From NCBI RefSeq assembly GCF_910592395.1, contig NC_088311.1, forward strand, positions 2,172,501 through 2,236,500: DNA of 64,000 nt, in the 5' to 3' direction. Shown one piece after another: positions 63,594 through 64,000 of this stretch (within the stretch, counting starts at the first letter, position 1; each line of letters starts with the position of its first letter). The notes under the pieces are model-generated. The model was not told where the DNA came from. It saw only the letters and a list, made by a program, of their open reading frames with translations, and did not search any database. Position numbers and translations under genes: made by a program. The stretch is from Lineus longissimus. Lineage: Eukaryota > Nemertea > Pilidiophora > Heteronemertea > Lineidae.

Positions 63594-64000
63594 GAAGCGA
63601 GGTCAACAGGGTCAAAAGAAATAGTCTTTGGCGCCAATGATGTCAGCAATGCCGGATTTGAATTAAGATTCGAGTCGATTCTTTTGGAGTCGGAAATGCC
63701 CATGCACACGGCAATCGTATCTACATAGCTCCGTGCACGTGATTTGAAGGGACAATTTCAGTGTGCGGGGATTTACTGAGGTAGCCAGGAAGGTGATATG
63801 TAATTTGAATCTATCCGCCTGCTCATCACTGTAGTTACAAACTAAATGCTCATCACTAATGATGAATTTAGCGTGTAATGTGAGACGGGTTTAACGTGAC
63901 TTGCAAATCTTAGATTTTTAGGCAAACGTACAGTTACATTCCGTTTTAGTGAGATCTTTTTTGCAGTTTGATGATATGTCAATAATTCTCTCAGCTCCTT
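63594..64000. repeat. Right copy of the 1.56-kb-spaced duplication, cut by the window end
   Basis: Diverged copy of 62031-62480. The match runs to the last base, so the array probably goes on beyond the window. Confidence 0.8.

Overview
The window is from an animal nuclear genome. Its genes are intron-rich, use GT-AG splice sites, and encode one-to-one counterparts of vertebrate proteins. There is also a eukaryotic tRNA-Cys, short inverted-repeat elements and an intact LTR retrotransposon. Protein similarity to human and the repeat types fit a marine invertebrate, perhaps a deuterostome such as an echinoderm, hemichordate or lancelet. The species cannot be fixed from this sequence. All exon maps below were traced by eye. 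Every model joins in frame and gives a total close to the human protein length.

Layout, left to right. 1-2.8 kb: no gene seen. 2.8-5.7 kb (+): splicing factor CCDC130/YJU2B, 7 exons. 9.6-10.9 kb (-): mitochondrial ADP/ATP carrier, 2 exons. 12.85-13.57 kb (-): a VMAC-like coiled-coil protein, head-to-head with ASF1 at 13.99-15.38 kb (+), a histone chaperone. 16.76 kb (-): tRNA-Cys(GCA). 17.7-25.1 kb (+): DNAI3/WDR63, an axonemal dynein intermediate chain, 19 exons. It converges on PGM1 at 26.85-30.9 kb (-), a phosphoglucomutase with 10 exons. PGM1 is head-to-head, 161 bp apart, with SLC38A9 at 31.06-36.7 kb (+), a lysosomal amino-acid sensor-transporter with 15 exons. RAB23 follows at 38.8-44.0 kb (+, 7 exons) and GALE at 46.3-49.5 kb (+, 8 exons). 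BAG2 (50.8-60.8 kb, +) is split in its first coding exon by a 9,002-bp Ty3/gypsy-type retrotransposon on the minus strand. From 61.4 kb to the end is a nest of repeats: a hairpin element, two tandem tRNA-like SINE units, and a diverged 1.56-kb-spaced duplication.

Functions are mostly housekeeping or ciliary. PGM1 and GALE both work in glucose-1-phosphate and UDP-sugar metabolism. DNAI3 and RAB23 are linked to cilia. SLC38A9 reports lysosomal amino acids to mTORC1. BAG2 is a co-chaperone of HSC70/CHIP.

The strongest findings are these. (1) The retrotransposon interrupts the BAG2 reading frame with a TTAT target duplication. Its two 501-bp LTRs look identical, so the insertion is recent and probably polymorphic. 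(2) Its gag and pol overlap in the -1 frame at a slippery heptamer directly before the gag stop, followed after 6 nt by a 12-bp stem-loop: a complete candidate programmed frameshift signal. (3) RAB23 and BAG2 are close neighbours here, as they are in human.
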